This document shows positions 26,175 through 34,526 of a stretch of DNA of 64,000 nucleotides, one piece after another. The stretch is from contig NZ_JABMKY010000011.1 of assembly GCF_013204845.1 (NCBI RefSeq), positions 62,001 through 126,000 on the forward strand, in the 5' to 3' direction. The stretch's first letter is position 1. Each line of letters begins with the position of its first letter. Below the pieces are notes generated by a model. That model was not told the DNA's origin and ran no database searches. It worked only from the letters and a program-made list of their open reading frames with translations. Position numbers and translations under genes: made by a program. The DNA is from Paenibacillus qinlingensis. GTDB taxonomy: Bacteria > Bacillota > Bacilli > Paenibacillales > NBRC-103111.

Positions 26175-27911
26175 ATGTTTCGTCCACTTAGAAGAACTAA
26201 CTTCATTTCCAGCGTCTCCACCAAACTTTTCATTCTTACCTTTATGTCGGTTATCGTGCTGTTTCTGGTGATCGGCGTATTCAGCTACCAACGGCTATTC
26301 GAACCCATCAAGCAAAACAACGAAAAAGTGCTGCAAGGCTCCGTTGTACAAGTCGAAAATTATATTAAAACCTTAATGAATAATATCCAAACGCAATTGA
26401 TTTTCCTCTCCACGCCAGTCCTCTATAATATGGGGGAAAAAGATTTCGTCCAACTCATGGAAAATGTGTTGTCCTACCATCAGGAGGAGATCGCTAGTAT
26501 TTATGTCATCGAAGATAACACGGTACGAATCTCCTCTCCGTTTGGTTATCGTGTTTATGTCCCGGAAGAACGCATAGCTGAAATTACCAATCAAACGAGT
26601 AAAACGGGCTTCTGGTGGAGCCCTCCTCATACAATCAACGACCACTTTGTCCTCACAGTCTCTAAGCAAATCGACAACCGGCGAGTGGTGGCCATGGATG
26701 TCAACTTAAATGCGCTTACCGGACCACAGATTATTCAAGACGATCCGGATAATCAGCGGCGCATCTATCTGTTTACAGGCCAAGGCGATTACCTCTCCAC
26801 GAACACGTACCTAGCGTACCCGAAGACGTATCTCAATCATTTGGAAATGAAAGCGGCGTTACAGGGACTTACACAACAAAGCGGTACTTCCTTTAACACC
26901 GTTCACACCTCATTTGGCAACTATATGGTCCTTAGTTCTAATCAAAATCGCTGGGATTGGTTCGTTTTCTCCGTTATTGAGGAGTCGCAAGCTTTTCCGC
27001 TTATTGACTCGTTGAAGCAGCAATTGGTGTTTGTTTTGCTAGTGGCGATCCTCCTTGCCTTCATCTTATCCGTATGGATTACGAACTATATTCGCAAGCC
27101 AGTGACAGCGATAACAAAACAATTTAAAGCGGCGGCGCGCGGGGAGTTAGAGGCTCGCATCAAGCTCAAACGCAATGATGAGTTTACGCATATCGCTAAT
27201 GGTTTCAACGGCATGATGGATGACATCCAGTCCTTGTTTGACGATTTGCGCGTAGCGGAAGAAAAGAAGCGGCATCATGAACTGAAGGTGCTGCAATCGC
27301 AGATTCATCCCCATTTTCTGAATAATACGCTGAATGCGATCTATTGTTTGGGGGAAACGGGGCAAACGCAGGAGATGTGCGAGATGATTCGCTCGTTGAT
27401 GGGTTTGCTGCAGTACTCGACAGACAAGGTAGGGGACATTGTAACGGTTGAGGATGAATTAGCGCAATTAGACAATTACGTGCAGATTATGAACCTGAGG
27501 TATGGGGACGTATTCGTTATGGATATTGCAGTTCCGGAGATCTATAATGCGACGCCGATCCCGAAACTGACGTTGATTACGTTGGTTGAGAACAGTATTT
27601 TTTATGGACTCAGTAAAGATGGTGTCAATCATATTATCGTTTGTGGCAAAGAGCATGAGGGAGCAGGCGTGGTGCTGGAGGTCTCCGATACGGGACCAGG
27701 AATTCCACCGGATAAGCTGAAGGTATTGTTAGAGGAATCAGATGCTGCCAATGCGAACAAAGGGTTAAACAATTTGGGCATGCGGAATGTTCAAGAGCGA
27801 TTACGAATGACTTTCGGGTATCCGTATGGTCTGCATTTTGCCAATGAGCCGGATGAGGGGTTAACGGTGACGATTCATTTGCCGACCGTAGAGTCGAGAG
27901 AGCAAGGATAG
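26175..27911 (+). CDS. Sensor histidine kinase (YesM type)
   Basis: A 578-residue membrane kinase: helix 1 at about 18-37, an extracellular sensor of about 240 residues, helix 2 at about 284-302, a HAMP domain (about 303-355), then a His_kinase domain with phospho-acceptor H378 in S-Q-I-H-P-H-F-L-N-N-T-L-N. The ATPase has N box E-N-S-I-F-Y-G-L and G1 box D-T-G-P-G-I-P. This is the LytS/YesM class that pairs with AraC-type response regulators, and its partner follows directly. ATAGGAGG lies 8 bases before the ATG. It probably senses the substrate of the adjacent transporter. Confidence 0.93.
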   Translation: MFRPLRRTNFISSVSTKLFILTFMSVIVLFLVIGVFSYQRLFEPIKQNNEKVLQGSVVQVENYIKTLMNNIQTQLIFLSTPVLYNMGEKDFVQLMENVLSYHQEEIASIYVIEDNTVRISSPFGYRVYVPEERIAEITNQTSKTGFWWSPPHTINDHFVLTVSKQIDNRRVVAMDVNLNALTGPQIIQDDPDNQRRIYLFTGQGDYLSTNTYLAYPKTYLNHLEMKAALQGLTQQSGTSFNTVHTSFGNYMVLSSNQNRWDWFVFSVIEESQAFPLIDSLKQQLVFVLLVAILLAFILSVWITNYIRKPVTAITKQFKAAARGELEARIKLKRNDEFTHIANGFNGMMDDIQSLFDDLRVAEEKKRHHELKVLQSQIHPHFLNNTLNAIYCLGETGQTQEMCEMIRSLMGLLQYSTDKVGDIVTVEDELAQLDNYVQIMNLRYGDVFVMDIAVPEIYNATPIPKLTLITLVENSIFYGLSKDGVNHIIVCGKEHEGAGVVLEVSDTGPGIPPDKLKVLLEESDAANANKGLNNLGMRNVQERLRMTFGYPYGLHFANEPDEGLTVTIHLPTVESREQG

Positions 27912-27937
27912 CGTTGGGGAGAGGGGACGAGACGATC

Positions 27938-29611
27938 ATGCTGAAAATACTGATGGTGGATGATGAGAAATGGGTAAGGGAGCGCTTTGCGCAGCGTATT
28001 CCTTGGTCAGACGGGGGATTTACGTTCATGGGCGCGGCTTCAAGTGCCAAAGAAGCAATCAGCATGATCGAGCGGGAAGTACCCAATCTGTTGCTTACGG
28101 ATATTACAATGCCGAATATGAATGGTTTGGAGTTAGCGGCCTATGTGCGGAAAAGGTGGCCGCGCGTCCGAATTGTTATTTTAACCGCTTATGGTGAATT
28201 CGAATATGCAAGGCAGGCAATTGAGTTAGGTGTCGATAACTACTTAATTAAGTTGGCGCAAACCCCAGAGCAAATTCTTGAAGCTTGCCGCAAGGTGGCT
28301 GAGGACCTGGAGCAAGAGCTCGATATTGATCTCAAGTTGGAGATGCGGCTGAAGCTCGAGCGGGAGAAAGAATGGGCGAAGAAGCGCCAATGGACAGAGC
28401 GACTGATGGATGGCGATGGAAGTATGCAAGAGCTTACCGTGCCAGGTGAGTGGCTGGCAGGTGTGGAAGCTGCGAGTTATGTGACGGGAATAACGATAGG
28501 CTGGCGCGTGAAGGGGAGTTCGGAGGTAAGTTCGAATGTGAGTTCGAAGACAAGCACAGAGTTAAGCATGGATACGAACACGAAGATAGCTGTCGGGCAA
28601 GTTGATCCATTACTTGAGGAGCTTGAGCAGCTGCAAAGCCAACTAGCCGAAATGCTTGATGCCAAACTGGATGCGCAGATGTTAGGCGATGGTAACGGAT
28701 TGGCCATCCTGCCCCTGCAACATAGCCAATTACTACTGGTAATCGGGTCAAAGCGAGAGGTGCCTGCCTTTCATTTGAACCAATTGGCAAGAATGGCGCA
28801 AGAAACGGTAAATAGCTATGCTTCCGCGAAAAGCATCGTTCATATCGGATCTGTAGAAGAGCTAGGGAAACAAAGGTGGACAGGTAAACTGCTAGCCGAT
28901 CTTATACGCAAAGGCAGGGATGGACTGGCTGCGTATTTCTATTCCGAGGGTGAGAAACCCTCCATCGTGCTTCGGCGACTCGATGCACAGCAGACGAGGG
29001 AGTGGACAGCTGCTGTCATCAAGGCTTTGCAGCGTGAAAATGTAGAGGCGTTCCGCGAGGCTGTAACCGTGATGATCACGCTCGGCGTGCCACCGATTCA
29101 TCCGGGGGACTTGCTCCGTTTGACGAGACAAATGTTGCAACCTGAACTTGTGAAGCTGCCAGACACTGTCATTGCGAAGTTAAGTGGCATCGATCGGTTG
29201 ACGACGTGGAACACGTACTGTGAGTGGTGGCTGACAACCATTGATGCTGTCTGCGAATGGTGGAATCAGCAAGCCCAACCGCCGGTAACCGTACGCAAAG
29301 AGATTCAATGGATGTGCCGCTACATTCGCGAGCACTATCAAACGGATTTGCAGCTGGCAGAGCTCGCCAAGCTTGTTCATATGCATCCCTCGTACGCTGG
29401 GCAGATGTTCAAACAAGAGATCGGCGAGAACTTTTTGGAATACGTGAACCGGGTTCGTATGGAGAAAGCAAGCGAGATGCTGGAGCGGACCACGATGAAA
29501 ATATACGAAGTATCCGGCGCAGTCGGCATCTCCGACTATCGCTATTTCTGTAAGTTGTTTAAGAGTCATACAGGGGTTACCCCAACGCAGTATAAGAGTA
29601 AGATGGGGTAA
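27938..29611 (+). CDS. Response regulator with AraC-type DNA-binding domain (YesN type)
   Basis: A 557-residue regulator. The receiver domain has the acidic pair D8-D9, phospho-acceptor D55 (L-L-L-T-D-I-T-M-P-N-M-N-G), T83 and K105. A long variable middle region includes a Ser/Thr-rich insert (about 185-210, S-S-E-V-S-S-N-V-S-S-K-T-S). The C-terminal 100 residues hold two helix-turn-helix motifs (L-Q-L-A-E-L-A-K-L-V-H-M-H-P-S-Y-A-G-Q-M-F-K and I-Y-E-V-S-G-A-V-G-I-S-D-Y-R-Y-F). The ATG at 27938 fits the family start; an ATG-less extension to 27914 is unlikely. It is the last gene of the operon, followed by a strong terminator. Confidence 0.92.
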   Translation: MLKILMVDDEKWVRERFAQRIPWSDGGFTFMGAASSAKEAISMIEREVPNLLLTDITMPNMNGLELAAYVRKRWPRVRIVILTAYGEFEYARQAIELGVDNYLIKLAQTPEQILEACRKVAEDLEQELDIDLKLEMRLKLEREKEWAKKRQWTERLMDGDGSMQELTVPGEWLAGVEAASYVTGITIGWRVKGSSEVSSNVSSKTSTELSMDTNTKIAVGQVDPLLEELEQLQSQLAEMLDAKLDAQMLGDGNGLAILPLQHSQLLLVIGSKREVPAFHLNQLARMAQETVNSYASAKSIVHIGSVEELGKQRWTGKLLADLIRKGRDGLAAYFYSEGEKPSIVLRRLDAQQTREWTAAVIKALQRENVEAFREAVTVMITLGVPPIHPGDLLRLTRQMLQPELVKLPDTVIAKLSGIDRLTTWNTYCEWWLTTIDAVCEWWNQQAQPPVTVRKEIQWMCRYIREHYQTDLQLAELAKLVHMHPSYAGQMFKQEIGENFLEYVNRVRMEKASEMLERTTMKIYEVSGAVGISDYRYFCKLFKSHTGVTPTQYKSKMG

Positions 29612-29623
29612 GTGGTTGAGTGA

Positions 29624-29659
29624 GGGAGACGGGGCTAGCGCCCTGTCTCCCTTAATTTT
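29624..29659 (+). terminator. Terminator of the transporter/two-component operon
   Basis: GGGAGACGGGGC and GCCCTGTCTCCC (one G-T pair) around a TAGC loop, followed by TTAATTTT. Confidence 0.88.
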
Positions 29660-29681
29660 GTCTTGTTCATCCCTCAAATCC

Positions 29682-29779
29682 CCCGTAACCGGTAACCCGT
29701 AACCGGTAACCCGTAACCCGTAACCCGTAACCCGTAACCCGTAACCCGTAACCCGTAACCGGTAACCAGTAACCAGTAA
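29682..29779. repeat. Heptamer microsatellite, 14 units of CCCGTAA and variants
   Basis: Fourteen contiguous 7-base units: CCCGTAA predominates, with CCGGTAA at units 2, 4 and 12 and CCAGTAA at units 13-14. Intergenic, between a terminator and the dispersed element at 29913. Confidence 0.95.
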
Positions 29780-29912
29780 CCCCGCACCCCGTACCCTCGG
29801 ACGCCGAACTCAAACTAGCTGATCTCCTTCATTGGTATCCCGCTAATCCAACGTAGCCTGCATATTCCATCCCCCGTACCATGTCCCGTCCGCGTTCACA
29901 CCTTCTAGCAAG

Positions 29913-30101
29913 TAATAGATGGATTTTATGTAGTTATTCACACCGTTTTAGTGGAATTATGAGGAATAGATGGATTTTTTACAGTTAATTGCAGCCAATA
30001 ACGTGTAATTAACATTTCTGCAAGAAATTAACTACATATTTTCCAGTTAGATCGAAAATGCGACGAAATAGTTGGGAAATAGCTGTAGTTTTTCCAGTTA
30101 A
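29913..30101. repeat. Dispersed modular inverted-repeat element, copy A (189 bp)
   Basis: Four roughly 25-base modules: two forward, AATAGATGGATTTT-(T)ACAGTTAATT-like, at 29913-29938 and 29965-29990, and two reversed, AATTAACTACATATTTTCCAGT-like (shown in part), at 30025-30049 and 30077-30101. The same four modules in the same order and length occur at 35433-35620. No coding capacity. Confidence 0.75.
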
Positions 30102-30310
30102 TCTGACCAGCGGGTCCCGCTGAGAAGCCCCATGACTGGGATCCCTGATCCCCAGTACTGTCGTGATAAACGTGTTAAAGTGCACAGCAAGTTGCAGATG
30201 GTGAAGTTTAAGCTAAGTGGGAGGGGAAGGAAAGCCATCGTAACCCAAAAGCTGATCTCTGTCTTTTGTTTTTTGCTTTCTGTCTTCTGCAGTTTCGGTT
30301 GACGCGCAGC

Positions 30311-30345
30311 GTCCCTACAATGCAAATCAGTAGGGACTGTTTTTG
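30311..30345 (+). terminator. Terminator-like hairpin upstream of the orphan AraC regulator
   Basis: GTCCCTAC and GTAGGGAC form a perfect 8-bp stem with an 11-base loop, followed by TGTTTTT. No gene ends nearby, so it may insulate or attenuate the following gene. Confidence 0.6.
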
Positions 30346-30361
30346 TTGAAAGCGTTATAAT
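30346..30361 (+). promoter_or_regulatory. Near-cre sequence overlapping a -10 box
   Basis: TTGAAAGCGTTATAA (30346-30360) matches the cre consensus WTGNAANCGNWNNCW at all but one fixed position. TATAAT at 30356-30361 overlaps its end, so binding would block the promoter. No good -35 element is seen. Confidence 0.4.
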
Positions 30362-30422
30362 AAGGTAGATGTATTCGTGCAGAGTGAGAGAGTTATTGAG
30401 GTATAGAGACGGGGGAACTGGC

Positions 30423-32786
30423 ATGAAACTTTGGCGAATTGTTCAGGAAAAGAGGTATTTACTTCGTATTTTCCTATGGATTAACTGCATAATCTTGCTC
30501 ATCTTACTTTCATTTTCCAGCCTAATCTATGTGAATGTGGAAAAAAATGTGTTCCAAAGCGAATACGAGGGAAGCCAGAAGCTCTTGTCCCAAATGAAGT
30601 ACAATATCGATTATTTGGACACGATGATTAGCAAGCTTACTTTTTCTACATACGGAAATAATGATGTCAAAGCGCTTATGTATTTGAATGACGAAGAGAC
30701 GTATGATCATATGAATACGATTAACAAATTGAATGCGACGGTGGTCGCTAACTATCCGTTCGTTCAATCTGTATATGTCTATAACAACCATAAGAAAATC
30801 TACTACTCCACATTCGGTGAGTTGTACCATAAGGATGCCGAATTAGATAAGGTTCTTGCGCAGAACTCTCCTATTACCCCTTTAAAGGCGATTGTGCGGA
30901 AAATGCAAACCGGAGGCACTTCTGCTAACCCTACCTATGATACTGTACTGAGTTATGTCATGTTTGAAAATGTGGATGCCAAAGGGGTGATGGATGGCGC
31001 CATCATTCTGAATGTGAAATTGGACTGGCTCGTCGATAACATTCGAACGATTAACCAGTTTGATGCGCGAACGCAGAGCGATTTATACATTTTAGACAAC
31101 AAAAATCAGTTCATTGAAACCGATACTAACCATGTGATCGCTGAAAATCCTTCGTCAGTAACAATCAAGCAAGCTTTCGAAACGTCGGTTTCTCAAGATC
31201 GGGTGCATGCGGGAGAGCCGGCTGGATTTTATGAGTCCGAAGTAAATGGTGAGAAGTTCATTGTGTCATACATATATTTGGAAAAAACAGGATGGACGCT
31301 ATTGGAAGCGAAGCCGTACAAAGAAGTGTACGCGAATCTGAAACAGCTGATGGATACGATTGTGATCATCACGGGAGCTGTATTTGTCGGGGCGTTGCTA
31401 TTGACGCTATCGGTTTCTCGAGGCATATACAAGCCAGTAAGACGGCTCATGGAACAGACATCGACCGGTGGAACGGGAAGTGAGGGTTTCCTGAAGCCTG
31501 GTGTGAAAGACGAGTTTTCCTATTTGACCGAGGTGTATCGGAAGTCGCGAGAACAGCTCTATGAATACAACTTAGAGAAGAACAACAATACGAGCATTAT
31601 GAAGATTTACTTTTTGAAAAAGCTGATGTCAGATAGCTACAGTATGAATGCAGCTGAATTTGAGGATGTATTGAGGCAGTTGAATGATGCCCTAACGAAA
31701 GATAAACCGTTCTTAATCTGTGTTTTGCGCATCGATGAGTATAAAAAATTCCTAAGCCACAAAAGTTTGGCCGAAAGAGAGCTGCTGCGCTTCGCGATTG
31801 CGAATGTAACGGCAGATGCCGTATCTCAGATAGGTGTTGCCCAAATCGTTGATATGAAAGATGACTTATTTACGATTCTATTGAACACGGATGACGGTCA
31901 ACGCGATTCCGTGGAACAGGTGGAACAATCGCTGCAAGAAGCGCAAACCTACATTCAAAAATATTATCATATCACTTTTTCGGCAACGGTGAGCAATATC
32001 ATTACGGAATATACAGCGATTGCTGCCGCCTATAACGAAACCTTAGCTAACAGTTCTTATCGGTATGTGTTTGGAACGAAGTCTGTCATTACGCAAGCAC
32101 GTATCGCTTCCAACATGGGGAGTGTAGATGTAGAGCAAGTATTGACGTTAGTGAGCAAATTTACCGATGCCGTTCCCAAAGGCAATGCGATCAAAACAGA
32201 AGAAAGACTGCGTGACGTATTCGGTCACATTCGCAAACTGGACTATGGCAGTATCATGCTGGTCAGTATGCAGGTGGTGCACCATTTGAAGAAGACGATT
32301 TTTGAGATGAACCGTACGAGTAAGGAGCCAATTGCTGTTCCCGCTAGGCTGATGAGTCGCGAGCTGTATGAGGAGGAAACGATAGAGCAATTCGAGGTAC
32401 TTCTTTTGGAAGCGGTACGTGCCATTCATAGTGAGGGCGAAGAAAAGGGCATCCAAGGCAACCAAGTTGTCGCCGATACGATTAAGGAAATCATCGATTC
32501 CAACTACTTCGACTCATCCCTTTCTGCTGCAAGTATTTCTGAAATGATGAGGCTGCCTGCTTATAAGTTGAGCAAAATATCCAAGATTCACCTCGGGATG
32601 TCGATTCCTGAATATGTGAATCAGGTAAAGCTTCATAAAGCGGTGGAATGGATGGAAAATTCCAAGCTGAGCATCCAGGAGATCATGCAACGCGTAGGCG
32701 TAGAGAACGAGAGTTATTTCTATAAGCTATTCAAGGCTAAGTTCGGGATGACGCCCAGGGAGTACATGGCAAAGCGGACTCGTTGA
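30423..32786 (+). CDS. Membrane-anchored AraC-family regulator (YtdP-like)
   Basis: A 787-residue one-component membrane regulator. Helix 1 (about 13-36) and helix 2 (about 312-335) bracket a Cache-like extracellular sensor (F-V-Q-S-V-Y-V-Y-N-N-H-K-K-I-Y-Y-S). A cytoplasmic region of about 330 residues follows, then a C-terminal AraC domain (S-A-A-S-I-S-E-M-M-R-L-P-A-Y-K-L-S-K and I-Q-E-I-M-Q-R-V-G-V-E-N-E-S-Y-F-Y-K-L-F). Such proteins usually sit beside an Lpl-type transporter, but the next gene runs the other way, so it looks orphaned. The ATG at 30423 follows GGGGGAA; an upstream ATG at 30369 would add residues before the membrane helix and lacks a site. Confidence 0.88.
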   Translation: MKLWRIVQEKRYLLRIFLWINCIILLILLSFSSLIYVNVEKNVFQSEYEGSQKLLSQMKYNIDYLDTMISKLTFSTYGNNDVKALMYLNDEETYDHMNTINKLNATVVANYPFVQSVYVYNNHKKIYYSTFGELYHKDAELDKVLAQNSPITPLKAIVRKMQTGGTSANPTYDTVLSYVMFENVDAKGVMDGAIILNVKLDWLVDNIRTINQFDARTQSDLYILDNKNQFIETDTNHVIAENPSSVTIKQAFETSVSQDRVHAGEPAGFYESEVNGEKFIVSYIYLEKTGWTLLEAKPYKEVYANLKQLMDTIVIITGAVFVGALLLTLSVSRGIYKPVRRLMEQTSTGGTGSEGFLKPGVKDEFSYLTEVYRKSREQLYEYNLEKNNNTSIMKIYFLKKLMSDSYSMNAAEFEDVLRQLNDALTKDKPFLICVLRIDEYKKFLSHKSLAERELLRFAIANVTADAVSQIGVAQIVDMKDDLFTILLNTDDGQRDSVEQVEQSLQEAQTYIQKYYHITFSATVSNIITEYTAIAAAYNETLANSSYRYVFGTKSVITQARIASNMGSVDVEQVLTLVSKFTDAVPKGNAIKTEERLRDVFGHIRKLDYGSIMLVSMQVVHHLKKTIFEMNRTSKEPIAVPARLMSRELYEEETIEQFEVLLLEAVRAIHSEGEEKGIQGNQVVADTIKEIIDSNYFDSSLSAASISEMMRLPAYKLSKISKIHLGMSIPEYVNQVKLHKAVEWMENSKLSIQEIMQRVGVENESYFYKLFKAKFGMTPREYMAKRTR

Positions 32787-32803
32787 TATAGAAAAAAGCA
32801 AAC

Positions 32804-32837
32804 AGACCCGGTTGTCCATCAATGGACTTCCGGGTCT
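32804..32837. terminator. Bidirectional terminator between convergent genes
   Basis: AGACCCGG / CCGGGTCT outer stem and GTCCAT / ATGGAC inner stem, between the stops of the AraC regulator (plus) and the phytase-like gene (minus). The A-run on the left favours minus-strand use. Confidence 0.75.
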
Positions 32838-32852
32838 ATTCGTTACGTATGC

Positions 32853-34310
32853 CTATTTAATTGTGTATGGCAGCTTAAATGTCCAAAGAAGTGTTCCATT
32901 TTCAGGTGTCGTGCTGTCAATGCCGAAATCGTTATCGTTCGTGATAGCAAGTGTATCGCCATTAATAAGTGAAACACCTTCAATTTTCTCATAAGGGAAC
33001 TTGAAGGCAACTGCATCCAGTACCGTTCGTTTCGTCGTAGGCAGGATACCATTGGCTTTCAAATCTGCAATCGTCATTTGTTCAAGCGTTTTGCCTGCCG
33101 CTGTCGCACTGTCGTATTTGCCACTAACGTTGGTAGCTGTTGAAAGGTCAATGGCATAAATGCGCTTCAATTGTGCTTTATCGCCAGCGAATTTATCTCG
33201 CTCATCGATTAACAGCGTGTTCTCGTTTACGACAACCATATCGGAGATAACAATATCTCCTTGAACAAGATCTTTGAATTGCTTCGCATCCTCAAGGACG
33301 TATACAAACTCGCCAACAGGGTTAAGCGTCGCTAGATCAAATTTAATAATCCGTACCTGACGTGAATTGTCCATCGCTTTATCTGGATTACGAAGTGCAT
33401 TTTGCATAGCCATGAACATATATTTGCCATCAGGCGTAATGCCTACAGCTTCAGCTCCGCGATTCTGGCGAAGTTTGTTGTACACCTCTGGCAGTGTCTC
33501 ACGGGATGGCACAAGTGGAGCGGATGCTTGACTTGCCCAACCTTTAGGCACAATACGCTCAATGATCGTACCGTCACGCTTCACATGGACAATGGATGGA
33601 CCATATTCATCAGAAATCCAGAAAGTATCATCCTTTGGATTGTAAGCTAAGCCTTCGATATCAAGTCCGTACGGGTCGTAAGCCAGTACTTTTTCGCCTT
33701 TTGCATCATAAGGCTCTTCATCGCGACCTTTAATATTAGGTAGTCCGGTAATCGTTGCTTTGCCTGACACAGGGTCTATACCCGACAGCTTCAAAGGGAA
33801 CTTGTCCAAAATATTAATTTCGCCCTTACTTACTTCGATTTTATAAATCGTTGGTGTATAGTCTGGCAGTGGGAACGTGCGCACTGTTTTTCCGTTGATC
33901 GTAGGTTGACCGTTTGGTCCGCGATCAGCTGTTGTATAGAATACATTATCAGGGTCTCCTGGAATGTGTGTTAAGGATGAGCCAACTCCCATTTTAATGC
34001 CTTCTGCAAGATTTGGTGCCTTAAGCTCGTATTTCCCAGTCAAAACAGGCTTGTCCGTTAAAGATACACTGTTACGGAACTCATCCCAATCGACATATTT
34101 ACCCAAAGCTTCGGAAAGCGCACGAACTGGCATGTACAAGCTTCCGTCCAAATTTACAGCTGGTGCAGCTGGTTTGATCACCTGTCCATTGCTTGAATAC
34201 ACGACATTCTCGGAAGTTTCCCCACTTACTTGCTGAGCCGTTACTGTTCCCGAAACAGCCACAGGAAGAGCAAGCAGTAAAGATGTCAACACGATCCATT
34301 TACGTTTCAT
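32853..34310 (-). CDS. Secreted esterase-like/phytase-like beta-propeller protein with copper-amine-oxidase-N domain
   Basis: A 485-residue exported protein. Signal peptide KRKWIVLTSLLLALPVAVSG (cleavage near T-A-Q), then a short copper-amine-oxidase-N 'stalk' domain (L-D-G-S-L-Y-M-P-V-R-A-L-S-E-A-L-G-K-Y-V-D-W-D), then a phytase-like domain (PF13449 type): T-A-D-R-G-P-N-G, Y-G-L-D-I-E-G-L-A-Y-N-P-K-D-D-T-F-W-I-S-D-E-Y-G-P and I-E-G-V-S-L-I-N-G-D-T-L-A-I-T-N-D-N-D-F-G-I at the end. Known members are annotated as esterase-like or phytase-like; the substrate here is unknown. The ATG at 34310 follows GGGGAG by 11 bases. Confidence 0.85.
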   Translation of the reverse strand: MKRKWIVLTSLLLALPVAVSGTVTAQQVSGETSENVVYSSNGQVIKPAAPAVNLDGSLYMPVRALSEALGKYVDWDEFRNSVSLTDKPVLTGKYELKAPNLAEGIKMGVGSSLTHIPGDPDNVFYTTADRGPNGQPTINGKTVRTFPLPDYTPTIYKIEVSKGEINILDKFPLKLSGIDPVSGKATITGLPNIKGRDEEPYDAKGEKVLAYDPYGLDIEGLAYNPKDDTFWISDEYGPSIVHVKRDGTIIERIVPKGWASQASAPLVPSRETLPEVYNKLRQNRGAEAVGITPDGKYMFMAMQNALRNPDKAMDNSRQVRIIKFDLATLNPVGEFVYVLEDAKQFKDLVQGDIVISDMVVVNENTLLIDERDKFAGDKAQLKRIYAIDLSTATNVSGKYDSATAAGKTLEQMTIADLKANGILPTTKRTVLDAVAFKFPYEKIEGVSLINGDTLAITNDNDFGIDSTTPENGTLLWTFKLPYTIK

Positions 34311-34468
34311 TAGTAGTCGTTCTCCCCTCGCTATTACCCGCATTTTTCTTGACTTCTTACTTATACCAAACCTATGTAAAGGGCGTGTAAATTGAATATT
34401 ACGGAATTGTAAATTTTCAGATTGTCATCTTTGATTGCTTCGATTAATCTATCCAAATGCGATTGTGA

Positions 34469-34490
34469 TATACTGTATACGATGTATACA
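34469..34490 (+). promoter_or_regulatory. -10 box overlapping a perfect TetR-type operator
   Basis: TATACT (34469-34474) is a good -10. It abuts TGTATAC-GAT-GTATACA (34474-34490), a perfect inverted repeat with a 3-base centre, 37 bases before the TetR ATG. Autorepression by the TetR protein is the simplest reading. Confidence 0.6.
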
Positions 34491-34526
34491 TTTTCGGATT
34501 GCAAGGATAATGGAGGATGGAACAAC

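Noticed and set aside
29682-29779. Telomere or replication terminus
   Set aside because: The sequence is internal to a chromosome-like context with genes on both sides; resemblance to eukaryotic telomere repeats is superficial.
30098-30424. 108-codon minus-strand frame upstream of the orphan AraC gene
   Set aside because: It runs through the terminator hairpin and the promoter of the plus-strand gene and lacks a ribosome site and protein-like composition.
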